A DNA stretch of 64,000 nt from Lepidostoma basale (Eukaryota > Arthropoda > Insecta > Trichoptera > Lepidostomatidae). Shown here piece by piece: positions 1 through 12,489 of the stretch (position 1 is the first letter of the stretch; every line of letters begins with the position of its first letter). A model generated the notes under the pieces. The model was not told where the DNA came from and did no database searches. It saw only the letters and a list, made by a program, of their open reading frames with translations. The stretch spans positions 806,001 through 870,000 of the forward strand of contig JAHDVF020000992.1 in the NCBI GenBank assembly GCA_022606425.2. Direction: 5' to 3'. The translations under genes were made by a program, and so were the position numbers.

Positions 1-1680
1 AAATAAACGGATTTTTTTTGAAAGGGCAAGCATGTAAGCACCAAACTATTTAAAATAAAAATTGAAAGATAATTCTAAAAACGTTAATATTTATTTATAT
101 AAACAGCTTTACTTCTTTAAATTACACGTTCAAAGCATTATTATTAAAACTTTGGTTTAATTTAAGCTACAGAATATAAAACTAGATGATCTTATATTAT
201 AAAATAAAATATTTTTGGAACTTTTTTTCTCGAGTTTTTTTCTAATGTTACTAGTCTCAAAAATATATAATGTTATAAAATTTTAGACAGTTTGAGATAT
301 TTTCATTTAATGATAAAAAAAAATAATCCGTTATTTGAATTAACTACTTTCCATTATGAAATTGCAATTTACATTTTGATCATTTTCGAGAAATACTGTT
401 TATTTAAGAACTACTATGCAATTATCTTTAATAATTTTGATCCGAAAAAATTCAATAAATGTTGCTCTTTGTACGGCAAGTACCATTAACAAGTACTGTA
501 AAACCGCTTGGCTATTGACTAAATGTGAGTCAATGTGATAATCAAAAAGATTAACGGCTTAATGCTTACTTACAATAGGGATCATAATCCTTTGAGCAGC
601 ACCAAATAACATTTCAAAGGTCGCTTCGTGATGCAACTTAATGCTTTTCATGCCTCTAGACTAGAGAACACCGAGTAATTACAGGCCATCGCCACAGAAG
701 GCAGGTGGCGGATTATTTCTATACTTAGTTGACTTCTCTAGTTATTATTAGATCCATAATGCACATCAGTTATTTCACGTTCCTTATCTTATTCCTGAAC
801 AATCAAGTCTTAGTTGATACAAAAAAATGCGGTATTTTAATATATAATTTTGGGTTTTATGGTGTTTGGGAACTTCTTTTATGATAGTAAGAAGGTTCTT
901 ACTATGCAAAAAATACACATGATAATAGGTTAGGTTAAATATTTTTTTTTTTTATAATTCAGTACATTATTATTTCCCTTCTGTATTCGTTTACATTCCT
1001 CGACATTTTTCGAAGCAATCAGTTTAAATAACTTAACTTGTGTAATTGATTAATCAGTGTTTTGAATTACATTTTAAATATAATGGACACACAAAGTAAA
1101 GGTCTCAAATTTAAAATAAAAATGTACTGAAAATATTTTAAAAGGTTTGACAAAGATTTTTATTATCATTATAAACATTTTTAGATGTTTCACTTAAATT
1201 TCTTAATCTTTTAAACGGGGATGAATTCAATTTACTTTAATGTTTAGTATATTCTTGTATAGATAATTTACATCGATAAAATAATGTGGTTATATTTCAG
1301 TTACAGTGTTATTAATTGTTATATTTAATTTTTTGGGTCACAAAATGCAAAAAATATTTTATCAATTTTTATCCATTAGGGAAAGTAATGCAGTTTTGAA
1401 AATAAAAAAAATATTAATTTGTGTATCATTACTTGCTATTGAAAGCCTCAAACATGAACATATCATGGGTTTTTCACGTGCAGTATTTATATTGAGGCAT
1501 TTCCAAAGTAACATAACTTTATAGTTTTTCTGTAATTCATATTAAATCAAATCAAATATCTGCGTGTGCACTAAAATTGGAACAAACATGTAACTATTCT
1601 CCTATAGCAATACGTCAAACAACATATACAATAATGTTCAATAAAGGGTAATAATTGTCAAGGTGACAGTTTTAGGAAGC
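1..1680. other. AT-rich stretch without recognisable gene
   Basis: Very AT-rich sequence with only short chance reading frames. No splice-bounded coding segment, RNA gene or repeat was recognised. It probably lies in an intron of the plus-strand gene whose terminal exons follow at 1737 and 8807, but nothing in the sequence proves that. Confidence 0.4.
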
Positions 1681-1736
1681 GCTTATGTCTTCATGTCTGA
1701 TGTGTGCAATGTTGTGGTTACCGCGCCTGTCCACAG

Positions 1737-1816
1737 ATGGAGATCACAGCGAGCTCGAGGCCATGATCCAAACCACCCCTAACCACTTCAAGCGCAAGAA
1801 TCTCAGCATGCTATAA
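1737..1816 (+). CDS. Candidate short alternative terminal exon of an unidentified host gene
   Basis: A pyrimidine-containing acceptor ending in CCACAG at 1736 is followed by an open phase-1 frame. It reads GDHSELEAMIQ, then TTPNHFKRKNLSML, and stops at TAA 1814-1816 (25 residues). The other two frames close quickly. GC content rises sharply against the flanks and stays high to about 1960, as in a 3' UTR. The acceptor phase is the same as that of the terminal exon at 8807, so the two could be alternative C-termini of one gene starting outside the window. I do not recognise the protein. It could also belong to a different gene or be a GC-rich repeat. Confidence 0.45.
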
Positions 1817-2420
1817 CGGCCGCTGGGCCGGACCGCTTCTGGGAAGCTAGGCCCTCCGACACCCCTCTAGATGTACCCCACTCCCCGATCTACCCCACCA
1901 TCGAATACCTAACGTGACTGTGACGTCATCATCCCTGCACCGCTCTTTCATCCTCTAACGCGTACATCCTAAGCATTTGTATGGCACTCAATCACTTTCA
2001 AATTTCTTTATTTAATACAATATCACAGTTGGATTCACTTTTAAAAAATGTGGGGACCTTATGACATTGTCAGATTATACCCAAATATATCATTTTTAGA
2101 ATAAATTCGACACAGCTATTTCAAAGCTTTTTCATTGTGTGCATTCGTTTGATGACCCGATCAAAATCGGAATCAGACGTTTAACACGTTTACGTCACGT
2201 AGTTTACTTATATACCATTTTAATAAATAATCACTTCTATTCTAAAAAATGTAACACTTAAAAACAATTTAAAAATAACCACCAAACTATTTATTCAACA
2301 TTGTATATTCACACAAAAACACGTTGAGTTTCATTTTTATTTCTTAATCTTAAAAATCAGCATTCTATTAATTGGGTATACCTTTTTATGCTTAAATAAC
2401 ATAATATAAAATAGAGCCGC
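1817..2420 (+). other. GC-rich probable 3' UTR, then AT-rich spacer
   Basis: About 145 bases after the stop at 1816 are GC- and C-rich, with no long frame; they fit a 3' UTR. From about 1970 the composition falls back to AT-rich and nothing is recognised until the CR1/L2-like fragment near 2425. Confidence 0.3.
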
Positions 2421-2424
2421 AACG

Positions 2425-3035
2425 CTAAAGCATAATCGTAAAAACTTTATTTATTGGTTTCCACTGATCAGAGTGAACTTTGCCTTTCGGTTGGCATGGA
2501 TATCAGGCAGAGGCCCGAAATATGCATTGGCCGAGCCTTAAATACTGTCAAATACAATTCATATTTTGCTCGCTCCTGGATTATGGGCCAATGGTTTTTT
2601 TAGGAATGGTATGATATGACATGACAAGCAGCAGCATTGAATACACTTTATATTCTGCTCAATTTATTATTTGGTTATCCAGCGTACATTTTGTTACAAT
2701 AACCTAAACGTGACACTACAAACGAATTTACTTGGAATTTAATTGTATTTCAATAGAGACGAAGATGCAAACTGGAAACGGAATATGGTTGATCAAGGTG
2801 TCTAATTACATAAAGCGTGCGCTTAACCCAACCAATGACAGGTCATAAGTCCTGTAAACACGTTGATCAACCATATTCAGTTTCCAGTTTGCATCTTCGT
2901 CTCTATTGAGATACAATTAAATTTCATGAATAAATCACCCACCATGGGTGAAATCCAGTATTCGTATACAAGTATAAGTATATATTCACAAAAAAAAAAG
3001 AATTTACTTGGATCCTAACTGCATCGATAGGTTAT
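2425..3035 (-). mobile_element. Degenerate CR1/L2-like non-LTR retrotransposon 3' fragment
   Basis: This minus-strand fragment is a diverged copy of the element at 38745-39365. Shared landmarks include the Cys-Asn-Gly-Met-Tyr-like region (TCCAGCGTACATT on the plus strand), the CTAAACGTGACACTACA segment and the TGCCTTTC-GTTGGCATGG segment. In the other copy these encode the C-terminal part of the reverse transcriptase ORF. Here the frames are broken. A younger poly(A)-tailed retroposon interrupts it between 2736 and 2999, and the host element resumes at 3012. Confidence 0.6.
2724..3011 (+). mobile_element. Poly(A)-tailed palindromic retroposon with 12-bp target duplication
   Basis: The insert (2736-2999) is flanked by perfect direct repeats GAATTTACTTGG at 2724-2735 and 3000-3011 and ends in a run of ten A at 2990-2999. 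Both are hallmarks of target-primed retroposition. Inside lies a near-perfect inverted repeat: arms 2736-2801 and 2858-2923 around a 56-base single-copy loop. The arms match those of the large hairpin at 45833-46748, so this is a retroposed, internally deleted relative. No coding capacity is visible, and the machinery that mobilised it cannot be told from the sequence. Confidence 0.75.
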
Positions 3036-3324
3036 ATTTTGATTATATTTTGCTACGTTATTATTATCGTGTATTTTTAATAATGAAATAAAGGTATACC
3101 CAATTTTTTTCTTGTTTTCAACAAAGTCTAATATACTGCTGATTTATATTTACCCAAACTATTAACTCACTGACCTCACGATAAATGTAATTATTAACAC
3201 TTTGAATTTGCAACTTAAAGTTTTCTAACAATGTCTGTTTGTTCTAACACTACCACACATGGTAATATTTTACTGTTATTAATATCTGGGCACCAGGAAA
3301 TTATTATATTCACATGATATTCAG

Positions 3325-3473
3325 TCCATATCACCAACACCACATGAACCAACCTCCGAGTCCGACAACAGACCTCCACCAAACATTCAACGACAGAAAT
3401 CCTTCCTGGTCCACACATCCGCCACTCCTGTAGAGGCTTTAGCTAACTGCTTCTCGACCGCCATCATAGCAGG
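3325..3473 (+). CDS. Possible internal coding exon
   Basis: After an acceptor ending ATATTCAG at 3324, a frame reads SISPTPHEPTSESDNRPPP, continues through RQKSFLVHTSATPVEAL and reaches a GCAG/GTTTGA donor-like junction at about 3473. It would start in phase 0 and leave one base, which fits the phase-1 acceptor of the exon at 8807 (joining codon GTG). The frame is open from 3283 to about 3600, so openness alone is weak evidence. The reverse strand is also open. Not recognised as any family. Confidence 0.3.
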
Positions 3474-4017
3474 TTTGACTAATTTTTATTTTCCATCTTG
3501 TTGTTCTATTTTGCATCCCTGTTTCTCTTTCGTTATTCGTGTTACGCCCTTTCGATGTCGTCTGCTTCTTTGTCGCTTCTGTAGATTAATTTAGGTGGAC
3601 GCTCGATGTTGTAGCCCTTGTTCACCGTTAACTAATGCTTCCTTAGTTCATTGTTCTCTGTACTCTTATTCAAAGCGATCATATGGACGATGTACGGACA
3701 CTGCACTATTCAAAACTCTACATGCTTTGAAATGTACTAGATCATTTTTTGGAATAGAATTAATTACTCTGTATATCCACTTTTGTCTATTAAATGTATT
3801 TTTACAGAATAAATTAATAATATTTCCAAATCTTAAAAACATTGCAAAAAAATATTTACAAATTATAATTGTGTTTGTGTAAATATGTTTTTTCCCCACT
3901 GTAATTGGTACTTTTAATGATTAGTCATAATATGTTACATTATATATCTTTATATAATAAGTCTTTCTTTGGTTAATGTTGAGTTTACAGTATATTTACA
4001 CCTGAGGATGGAAGAGG

Positions 4018-4335
4018 TCATCTTCTTCTTCTTCTTCCTCTTAGTTTAGGTCGTATGACCTGTTTGTGACGGTGGGCTGTCTTGGGATGATGATGTCCAG
4101 CCATCTCTCCATCTCTTTTTGGTAATCTCTTGCTGCTTGGGTTTTCATCCTTAACAATTTTTGCAATTCTTGTATTCTCCATGCGGTCCACGTGGTCTCT
4201 CCAAAAGAGCCTTCTGCTTCTTCCCCATCTCACTATGTCTTCAATACCACAGACAGACCTTATCGTTTTATTTCTGATCCGATCTCTGAGGGTTTTTGGC
4301 TGCGATGGAGCGTAGAGTTCGCATTTCTGCTACTT
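4018..4335 (-). mobile_element. Non-LTR retrotransposon 3' fragment, (GAA)n-tailed family
   Basis: Read on the minus strand, the frame contains RWGRSRRLFWRDHVDRM, the conserved tail of many insect non-LTR reverse transcriptase ORFs (normally R-W-x-G-H-V-x-R-M). It ends in a GAA-rich microsatellite (TTCTTC on the plus strand at 4021-4036). Related fragments lie at 13080-13445 (+), 38468-38720 (-) and, more distantly, 49985-50640 (-). It is 5' truncated and inactive. Confidence 0.65.
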
Positions 4336-4339
4336 CGGT

Positions 4340-7300
4340 TGTTCTTGTTTTGTAATGTTTTTGTTTTGTATAATTATTTAATAAATAAAAGTGGATTAAA
4401 CTGTTTTATTTACTCTCTTCCAAATTATAATAGCATTCCACAGCGTTCAACAAAGCGTACGAGATCTTATTGATTTTAGTTAATCTAGCGCATCATCGTA
4501 TATTCTAATTACCATGGCCTAAATTATTTCCAAAAACTCGCTGCAGAGAGAAAGCTTTAATGGTAACAAATGAAATTCAGAATATTAAACCAGAATAATT
4601 GGTCACGCTCATAAGCAACATTTAGTGTACGATCTAAGAATTGTTCATTTTTTATAATTCAATTGAAAATGAATTCATATGACTTTCTATACTTTTATTT
4701 TATATACACAAAGCACAATGATTTTTCACGGAAATAATAAGAAATATGTTTTTTTTTAATTCTCTTCCACTTACTCTTTCAGTTGGAAATAATAACCAGC
4801 CTTTGTTCTGAACTGCAAACAATAGCCGGTATATTGTATTGCGAACTCCAAAGACATATATTTAATAGAACATTATTAAAACTTCGATGCTTCTTATAAG
4901 TGAAATACGTCCTACGCAAACTACGTATTATTCCAGCTGTGAGGTGTGAACAGATGCAGCGTCGGCAGTTCCTCGTCCATCAGATTGACTTTGCGGATGT
5001 TTTCAGATGAAGAACTACACAACACAAACTTGGGAAGAAACGGAACCAAACCAACGGGCGACGTTACTAGAAACTAATGCACCCAGGGTACACCTTGACT
5101 TAATAAGCATCTTGCTACATATAATACATTATTTACAGTAATTTACTCGTGGGATGCTTTAGATTTTTACAAATACAGTCAGTTTCAAAGAATAATCATA
5201 CCACACAACGACTTAACACTTATGTATACAATAAAATAGTGTTTTAACATCGCGTTGATTGTACATGCGTGTAAATATGAATACGTTTTGGGTGTCCGGG
5301 TATATCGATATCGATGATTCCCAGAGTATGTTGCACCGTCCCCTTGAAGGAACCGGGTAGACCTAACGGGAAGTGGATGGATTCTAACAAAAAAAATATT
5401 TGTACGTAATATTCCTTTTTTATCTTCTCTTGTTCACAGTAAAAATCATTACATTTTCATATCAAGTAAAATTGGGTGCTTTTTTTTAATTCTTAAAGCA
5501 ATTAAAGTTGGGAATCTCTGTCGAATATTGTACACAACTCTGACCATCAGAAGCTATGAAACAAATTACACGTTATTATCGCATCGTTAGTTTTCTTTCT
5601 CCGTAGTGAGCTAATTTACTTATTTAATGTGTGATTTGAATCGTTCGTTATGTGTTCCTATGTGTAAATATTGCATCTCGTTTGATTAACGTAGTTAGTA
5701 AACCGCACCTGGAGATTAAGGTAATGTACACAATCGAATTAATCTGTTCATTTGGTGATTGAACTCGCCAAAAAGAGCTTTTAAACAATGTTCTCTTGTA
5801 TATACATATTTTTTTAAATATATTTATTATAACAATTTTATTTCTTTTAATATAAATCATTACACTTCAAACTAGCCACAAAAACATATAATACTTAACT
5901 TTGTTTACTGATTTTTAATTTTAAACTATCTAAACCATACTTAAAATACACTATTATATGGAGTAGGTACCCATCATCCAATTCATAATACTTCGTTTAT
6001 TGTTAATGTTATTGAATAATGCTCTATTGTTTAATTTAAGAGAAAATCTGGGTGTTGTACATGAAGATGTTACGAAATTTATCAATAATTTGGTGTCCTA
6101 TTCTATGGAACTGACTTGTTCATTAAATATGCTTACTTCCAGTGCCGTGTAGATTGCTAGAGCCCTCTATATTAATCAAATTTTAAATTCCAGCAAGGTA
6201 ACGACAGCATGATCCCAGTTTCTATATATTCATCTGAAGAGGTAAACTGTCCTTAGCGAATTTTAGGCGTACCTCCAGCTTTCCCGGAATGAAAAATTAA
6301 ACGTACAATTATTAAATGTGCATGTGTCTACGTTAAAATTCATATGAATTTATCCTTGTTCGTTTACTTTCTATTAGCAATTCCTTCATTTTGTTAAAGA
6401 GATATACGCAATCAAAGTTGTTTTAGTAAATATCTCACTGAGTTATATTTACTATCAAGATGAATATAATATTTCTACGGAATATTATAATTTAAAAACA
6501 AGAAGATATATAAAACATTCCGTAATCTATAATAATTGCAGTCGACGCTTATTGGTTCTAATCCTTTGTGTAAGAGTATATTACCTGGGTATATGTATAA
6601 TATTATATATTAATATTAGAAGAAACACTATTAAGAAGAACAAATGCTCTCGCGCAGCATGCCATGGTAAGGTTCTCCTTAGTGAAGCATCAATGAATGT
6701 CGTATTCAAATTTACATGTGAAATGTTCAGTGATCATTTTTACCACTCTTATAGATTCACTTTTAATCAAATTAGATGGATTGGGATTAATTTATCTGAA
6801 GTCTATCGAGTTGAATAAATAAAATAAAAACAATAGTTTCTCAATTCCAATATACTCGTATATAATATTTTCACCAAAAAAAGGAACTGGAATTTAAAAA
6901 TACAATTCCAGGAATCAATGAGACATAATATAATATTACAACAAAGCTCGAAATTGATTTTGGAATGAAATACTTGAGAACGTAATTTGAGCGAATTTTT
7001 TATAATAAAATATGTGTAATAACAAAACTTGTGTAAAAATAAATTCGTGGAATTTTTTTTTTATAATATTATTATAATAGTGCACAAAACTTTTTCCATA
7101 AGCATTTATTTGAAATTTTAATTCCTACAATGTTGCGGCCTAAAGGGTTTCCCTTTTTATTTTACGGATAGATAAATTGGATCTAAAAACATTTCGATAT
7201 TTTCTTGTTTTTAGAATGCGTAGAGGATAGCAGTGATTGTTGTTTTAGGAATCACGAATTCTGTGAGGTCTCTGGTAATGGGCCACGTTAATCGCCGATA

Positions 7301-8790
7301 TTCGCTAGATTACCGTAAAACTTGTATTGAATTCTGATGTTGTTTGTGTTATAACACACCCTGCATGGTATTCACGCCCCTCGGCGAGCAGATTGGACGA
7401 GGGTTACTTCATCAATAATACATGTAATGACACGCAGATTTTCCTCTGGGATAATAAAGTCTCTGATTAAGTACGTGCAAGGCGCCGCTCCAGACTATCG
7501 CTCTGTCTTCCAATCTGCCCGCCTGCGGCCCGGACTAGTGCGTGTGGAAACCATTCATTTAGATTTTTGTTAGTTAAAATTGTATGTATTTGTAAGTACT
7601 TGTATTGTATATTTCTTAATATTATGTATCAACTTTCTTACTTATAGCGTAAGTTTTAATAGTGTGTGTAAAAATGTATTTTTTTCAGCATTAGTGAATG
7701 TGAAACTATTTTTGTTCCTTTCTGATCTCTATTTTTAATTATTTATAATTTTTATAAATAAATGATACTTAATAAAGTGGTGGAATCAAATAAGTGTGCC
7801 TTCTTTTTATGCTAGACTTGAAACAGTCTTGACTTAATAAGACAATTTTGTATGATTTTATTAAAGTTTTTTGGTACAAATTTGTTATTATTATAATAAA
7901 TATTTTTTGAAACATTAATAGTTTGTCTTGTAATTTTGACATGTTAAACCTCGCTTTCAGGTTGGTCGCTTTATCACAGTAGATACCTGCAAGCCGCCGA
8001 ATTGAAAGTATTAAACAAACAAAAAGGATTAAATTCAACAAATAAAACTTTTAAAGTATAGAACTAAATAACTAAAGTAACTAACAAAGTATATAAAGAT
8101 TATATACTACATTTTCATTTGAAAACATATCATCTACTTATTGATTTATTTAAGTAATATACGTAAAACCACCACTTTTATTGAAATATCATTCCATGAA
8201 ATTGTCTATCAAATATAATTTTTTCATTCATCTGTCCCCTTAGACTCAAATATAATATTAATTCCTTTATTTTCCAATTTCAAATAATATAATGTTTCAT
8301 TCGTAAATGATTACAATAGATGAGTAGTGTTTAATTAGCCTCTGATATTTGGATTTTTCGATCTATCAGCATTTACGATTTGAGCATCTTCGTCGAAAAA
8401 CTTTGTTTCGCTGGGATAATAGCTTGTTAATCTGCTGATTCACGACGTATTACTCTGCGATCCGTGATTAACTTAGTATATCTCGAAATCGTCAGTTTGC
8501 AGTAATTGGAAAGAGATATCTTCGATGAAACCACATTAACTCTATGAAAAAAGATATCCAACATATATTTATTACTTACTTCGAAATTAGAACAATAAAA
8601 GTATAATATACGAGTATTATACTATAATATTATTATATTGTTTTAACTGAAAAACGTTTTCAGTCTGGTTTAAATCAAAATATTGTCCTATAATCGTTAA
8701 AAATATAATTTTAATATCCCTGTAAATTTTTTTGACTTTTAAAATGAGAACGAGGACAGAGCTGTATTATTGTAGTGAGATTAATATATA
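4340..8790. other. AT-rich, probably intronic stretch without recognisable gene
   Basis: Low-complexity AT-rich DNA with short chance frames. A GC-richer patch at about 7350-7550 has acceptor-like AG sites and short open frames but no convincing exon. Nothing else was identified. If 3325-3473 and 8807-9216 are exons of one gene, this is its last intron. Confidence 0.35.
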
Positions 8791-8806
8791 TTTGTTTGGT
8801 ATTTAG

Positions 8807-9216
8807 TGACGATGAGCATGATCCCAGGGGTGGGGCTGACGGCCAACCTGAGCTCCAACGGATACGAGATGAGCCCCGCGCTAGCCATGATGAAGGCCAC
8901 GCAGTGCTTCGAGAACCTCGCCTTCACAGCGCCGGCGCTCAGCCGCCCGCCCGCGGAGGCGGAGGCCGCGCTGCTCAGCAAGGGCCTCATGGAGAAGAAC
9001 GTCTCCGAGAGGGGCTTCCTCGAGAAGGGGGGCCTCGAGAAGGGCGCCGCGGAGAGCGGCCCCGAGAAAGGCAACTTCTTGGAGAAGAACCTCTTGGATT
9101 CGTGCACCGTGTTCGTTCAGGAAACTCCGCTCAGAGAAGAATCGACCCCCAACCCATCCGACGACACTAACGGTAGCGAGGACAGAGGCGAGCTGCAGAG
9201 CCTCGTCTCGTCCTAA
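8807..9216 (+). CDS. Terminal coding exon of an unidentified host gene
   Basis: The exon follows acceptor GGTATTTAG and is phase 1: the first two bases complete a codon begun upstream. It encodes about 136 residues starting (V)TMSMIPGVGLTANLSSNG and ending GELQSLVSS, stop at 9214-9216. Codon use is strongly GC3-rich against an AT-rich background, which supports real host coding sequence. The middle contains a degenerate charged repeat of Glu-Lys-Gly/Asn units (LLSKGLMEKN, FLEKGGLEKG, GNFLEKNLLD), likely low-complexity or disordered. There is no membrane segment or catalytic motif. The open antisense frames over this exon are shadows of its GC-rich codons. The protein family was not recognised. 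Confidence 0.8.
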
Positions 9217-9403
9217 TCGATGGACTCCGCGCGAGTGATATAGGCTGTAGTTACGGACCACACGAGTGAGATAAGTTATTAGTGACCTTCGTTTCGGTTA
9301 AGATGTTAAACACCAGCGATGTAATTTTAATGAGGTAACGCGAATTGGACCACTATAAAATTATTCATGTTTTTACACTACTCAAATGTATATTCTCCGC
9401 ATC

Positions 9404-9409
9404 AATAAA
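9404..9409 (+). promoter_or_regulatory. Poly(A) signal of the 8807-9216 exon
   Basis: AATAAA lies 188 bases after the stop codon, with a second AATAAA-like site near 9438. It marks the likely 3' end of the plus-strand gene. Confidence 0.6.
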
Positions 9410-12400
9410 ATGCTAGTAAAGTATATAAAGTGATACAAATAAATTGTTTATTTAAGGCTTTTATAATAGACTTATTAAAAATATTAGAAAAAAAATACTT
9501 ATCTTTAGCTTTAGAGTGTTACTTATCCGAGTGATTTACTTGTAAGGAAATAGAATTGTTAGCTTTTGACATTTTCACAGTTTTAAAATGTGTTAGGATA
9601 CGTTTCTAGTCTATTTGGATATAACTTATTATTGTTATTTATTGCAAAATATTAAAAACATTATAACGAATGTTCGCTAAGCACAAGAGTGATAAAAAAA
9701 ATGTTCTATAAGATAAAGCTGTATGTAAACAATTAGTTTTAAATAATATTATGCGTTAACTAACCAATGCTACTCATTTAGAACATATTCTTTAATAGTA
9801 TACATGTAGTTGTCATTATATTCTGTCTATCGTGCGCTGCAGAGGATACAATGGAGATAGACACACGTATCCTCGTAATAGGACGGTGCTCCGTAGAAAT
9901 GTACTTAATATACTTTCACTCATATCGATCATCGAGGAAATAGCATTTGAATAATCTCTAAATAAGAAGAAAGGGGGAGCGCTTTTATCATACTTAGGTA
10001 TACATAAATTATAAGGCTTAGAAAATTACTTTTAAGTACCTACTTATAGCCAAGTCGGCGAGCACCTAACTTAGCGTTTTAATATTATTTTATCCTGCGA
10101 AAGCTTCAAATGTTTATATCATCGACTGGTTCTAATTATCTGCAATAAATCTATTGGAAAGTAAATGCTTGACTTGAACTTTACCTTTGAGAACTCGACC
10201 AAGAATATTTTATTGAAATATGACAAACGTTTTTTACCTTGGAAAATGCCGCTTATCTATAAATATAAAATCATGTGCTAATCGTACTAAAAAAAATTGG
10301 CTAAACCATTGAATTTCGAAAAAAATCATTTGATGTTCAGTTTCATCAGATCAAAGCTAGATATATTTATAATCAAACGAGGATGCTTCAACTAACGATA
10401 TTTAAATATATATATTAAGATTAAAACTATATTATCGAAACTTTATACATATATATTTATTTATTAGAAGTGATACTTTTTTATTTTATAATGTAGTTAT
10501 CCTAGTTAAATTAATATTCATTATTATGTATAATATTTTATTTGAACAATGGCCACTTTTCTAATATTTTAGTGCTATCGTACACTTAAGTCTATATCAT
10601 TTATTGATGTGTATATTTTTTTACAAATATTAAATGGTCAAATACCTTAAATTTATACGCTTTATTTCTGAAAAAAAAAGCTTTTTAATTATAAAATATA
10701 TAACAAATACTTCCTCTTTCTTCTGAAGATAATTTTATCTTTCTAGCTATGTACATACTTGTGTATACTATTTGTACATAAAATGACCATCTTTTATTGC
10801 CTTTTTATTATTCTTTATATCATTTTTAAATACTTGCTTTGAAATTTATCAGAAAAATCTTTTCAATTGAAATATATTTTCTGCATGAAATATTTTTTGT
10901 GGATTTGTTAAACAACATAGTAAACATATTTTAGTATTTTTTTAATTGCGTCACCTGCGAGATGGTAGAAAAAAACATCATTTCACTATAAGTGAATAAA
11001 TATACTTTTTGATATCTCATCTTCTATACATCAAAATATATTTATGTATTGAACAGACACTGCTATAAATTCATCACGAATTAAAGATTTTTATTTAATG
11101 GTACTTAAGAACCGATGTATTCGTATATAGAAGAATATCTACATATGTGCCCATTTATTTTAATTAATTATATATTACTTATTTACTTACTTACATAATT
11201 AAAACACATTGCGTAAAATGTTGTATTTTAAAGAGTAATTTATCTTTTTTGTTGAATATTGATCTGGTGTATTCACCGTATGTATTGTATAGCATTATAT
11301 TTATACTAAATCATTTTAGGTCGTTTCATGGCGAATGTTAAATTGACATTAATGGACCAAGGATATAAAACATGTGATTTTATTTATTTTTATTTTATCA
11401 GAATTTTTAAATTACAATTCGAATATGGATATCTTCTATATTCACCTTCATTTAGTACTATGGATTCGCATTTTAGTATCTTTTGAAAAACATTCAATTT
11501 TAGCTTTATTTGATTTATGATAAAAATTTATCTAATTGTCCTTCAAATATTTAAATTCGCCATTAAATACCTATGGTTCTTCTTAGTATGTACATATTTA
11601 TATTATATCTCTATGTATGTATTCGAAAAGCTGAACTCTACACCAACTCAAAGGCTAGAAAATAAAACAAAGATTTAGTGAGATGATCGGATGAATCGGA
11701 CCAAGATGAAACATACTTTTGTGATAATAATAAATAAAATCTTTGATATATAAGCTTTGCACACTCTTATAATTTGACACAATATGTGGAACGCTGGAGA
11801 TTCTTTTAAATCGAAGCATTTTCAGCAAACCAAATAAGATCATTATGATTTTAATGCTTCTTTTATTAGAAGATTTGAGCGCTATTTAAAAAAATATTTT
11901 TTGTTATAAGTAGCTTTTACCTTTTTAATAAAAATGTGTATTTACCTTTTAAAAATAAATCTGTCTTATTCTGGTATATATTGATACCATTACTTGCGTA
12001 TTGTATATTGAAGGGGTTCTTACAAATATATCAACTTTGGAACTAAGTTCAAGAAAATGAATACTTTGAAATCAAAGTTGAATGAAAAACTTGCAACTCC
12101 TTCAGAAGAGACCGAATCTAATTATAGAAAATTCATGATACATTTGTACTTATTGAATTTCGAAACTTACTTCGTATTAAATTCTATTAAAAGTTTTGAG
12201 TAACTTCAACTCAATTACACTTAACTGCAGCAAGTTCTTCAAACAGTATTGATATTACTCTTACCAATTTCTCAGTTCATTTTATTACAGCTGTCATAAA
12301 TGATCTTTCCATTCTAAACATAATTCAATACTGTGATCAAAAAATAATGTAAACTTTATTTTAACTTCTAGGGTACTATGAAATTATGAAATTTTTACTT

Positions 12401-12485
12401 ATATTGGTAGTTATGTCGTCCATGCAAGGTTTCATGTCTACTCGTATTCAATAGCTACAGAGTAACATGTGTTTTTGGAAACATA
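9410..12485. other. AT-rich intergenic stretch, nothing recognised
   Basis: About 3 kb of AT-rich sequence with no supportable reading frame, RNA gene, inverted repeat or transposon relative. Confidence 0.5.
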
Positions 12486-12489
12486 AAAT

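Noticed and set aside
650..705. Micro-exon between TTACAG and GCAG/GTGGCG
   Set aside because: Only ~20 bases; splice-like borders of this kind occur by chance and no flanking exon supports it.
2732..2928. TTAA at both ends of the palindromic repeats, suggesting a piggyBac-type target duplication
   Set aside because: The inverted arms continue beyond TTAA at both loci (AATTTAATTG and AAATTTTAATTG), so TTAA is part of the arm. The 2.7-kb copy has a separate 12-bp duplication and poly(A).
7460..7560. A third alternative terminal exon near 7476
   Set aside because: Several frames are open for ~20-30 codons but the acceptor (TACGTGCAAG) lacks a pyrimidine tract and no frame is preferred.
8781..9261. 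Long antisense and alternative-frame ORFs over the 8807 exon
   Set aside because: They arise from GC-rich codons of the real exon and have no independent start or splice context.
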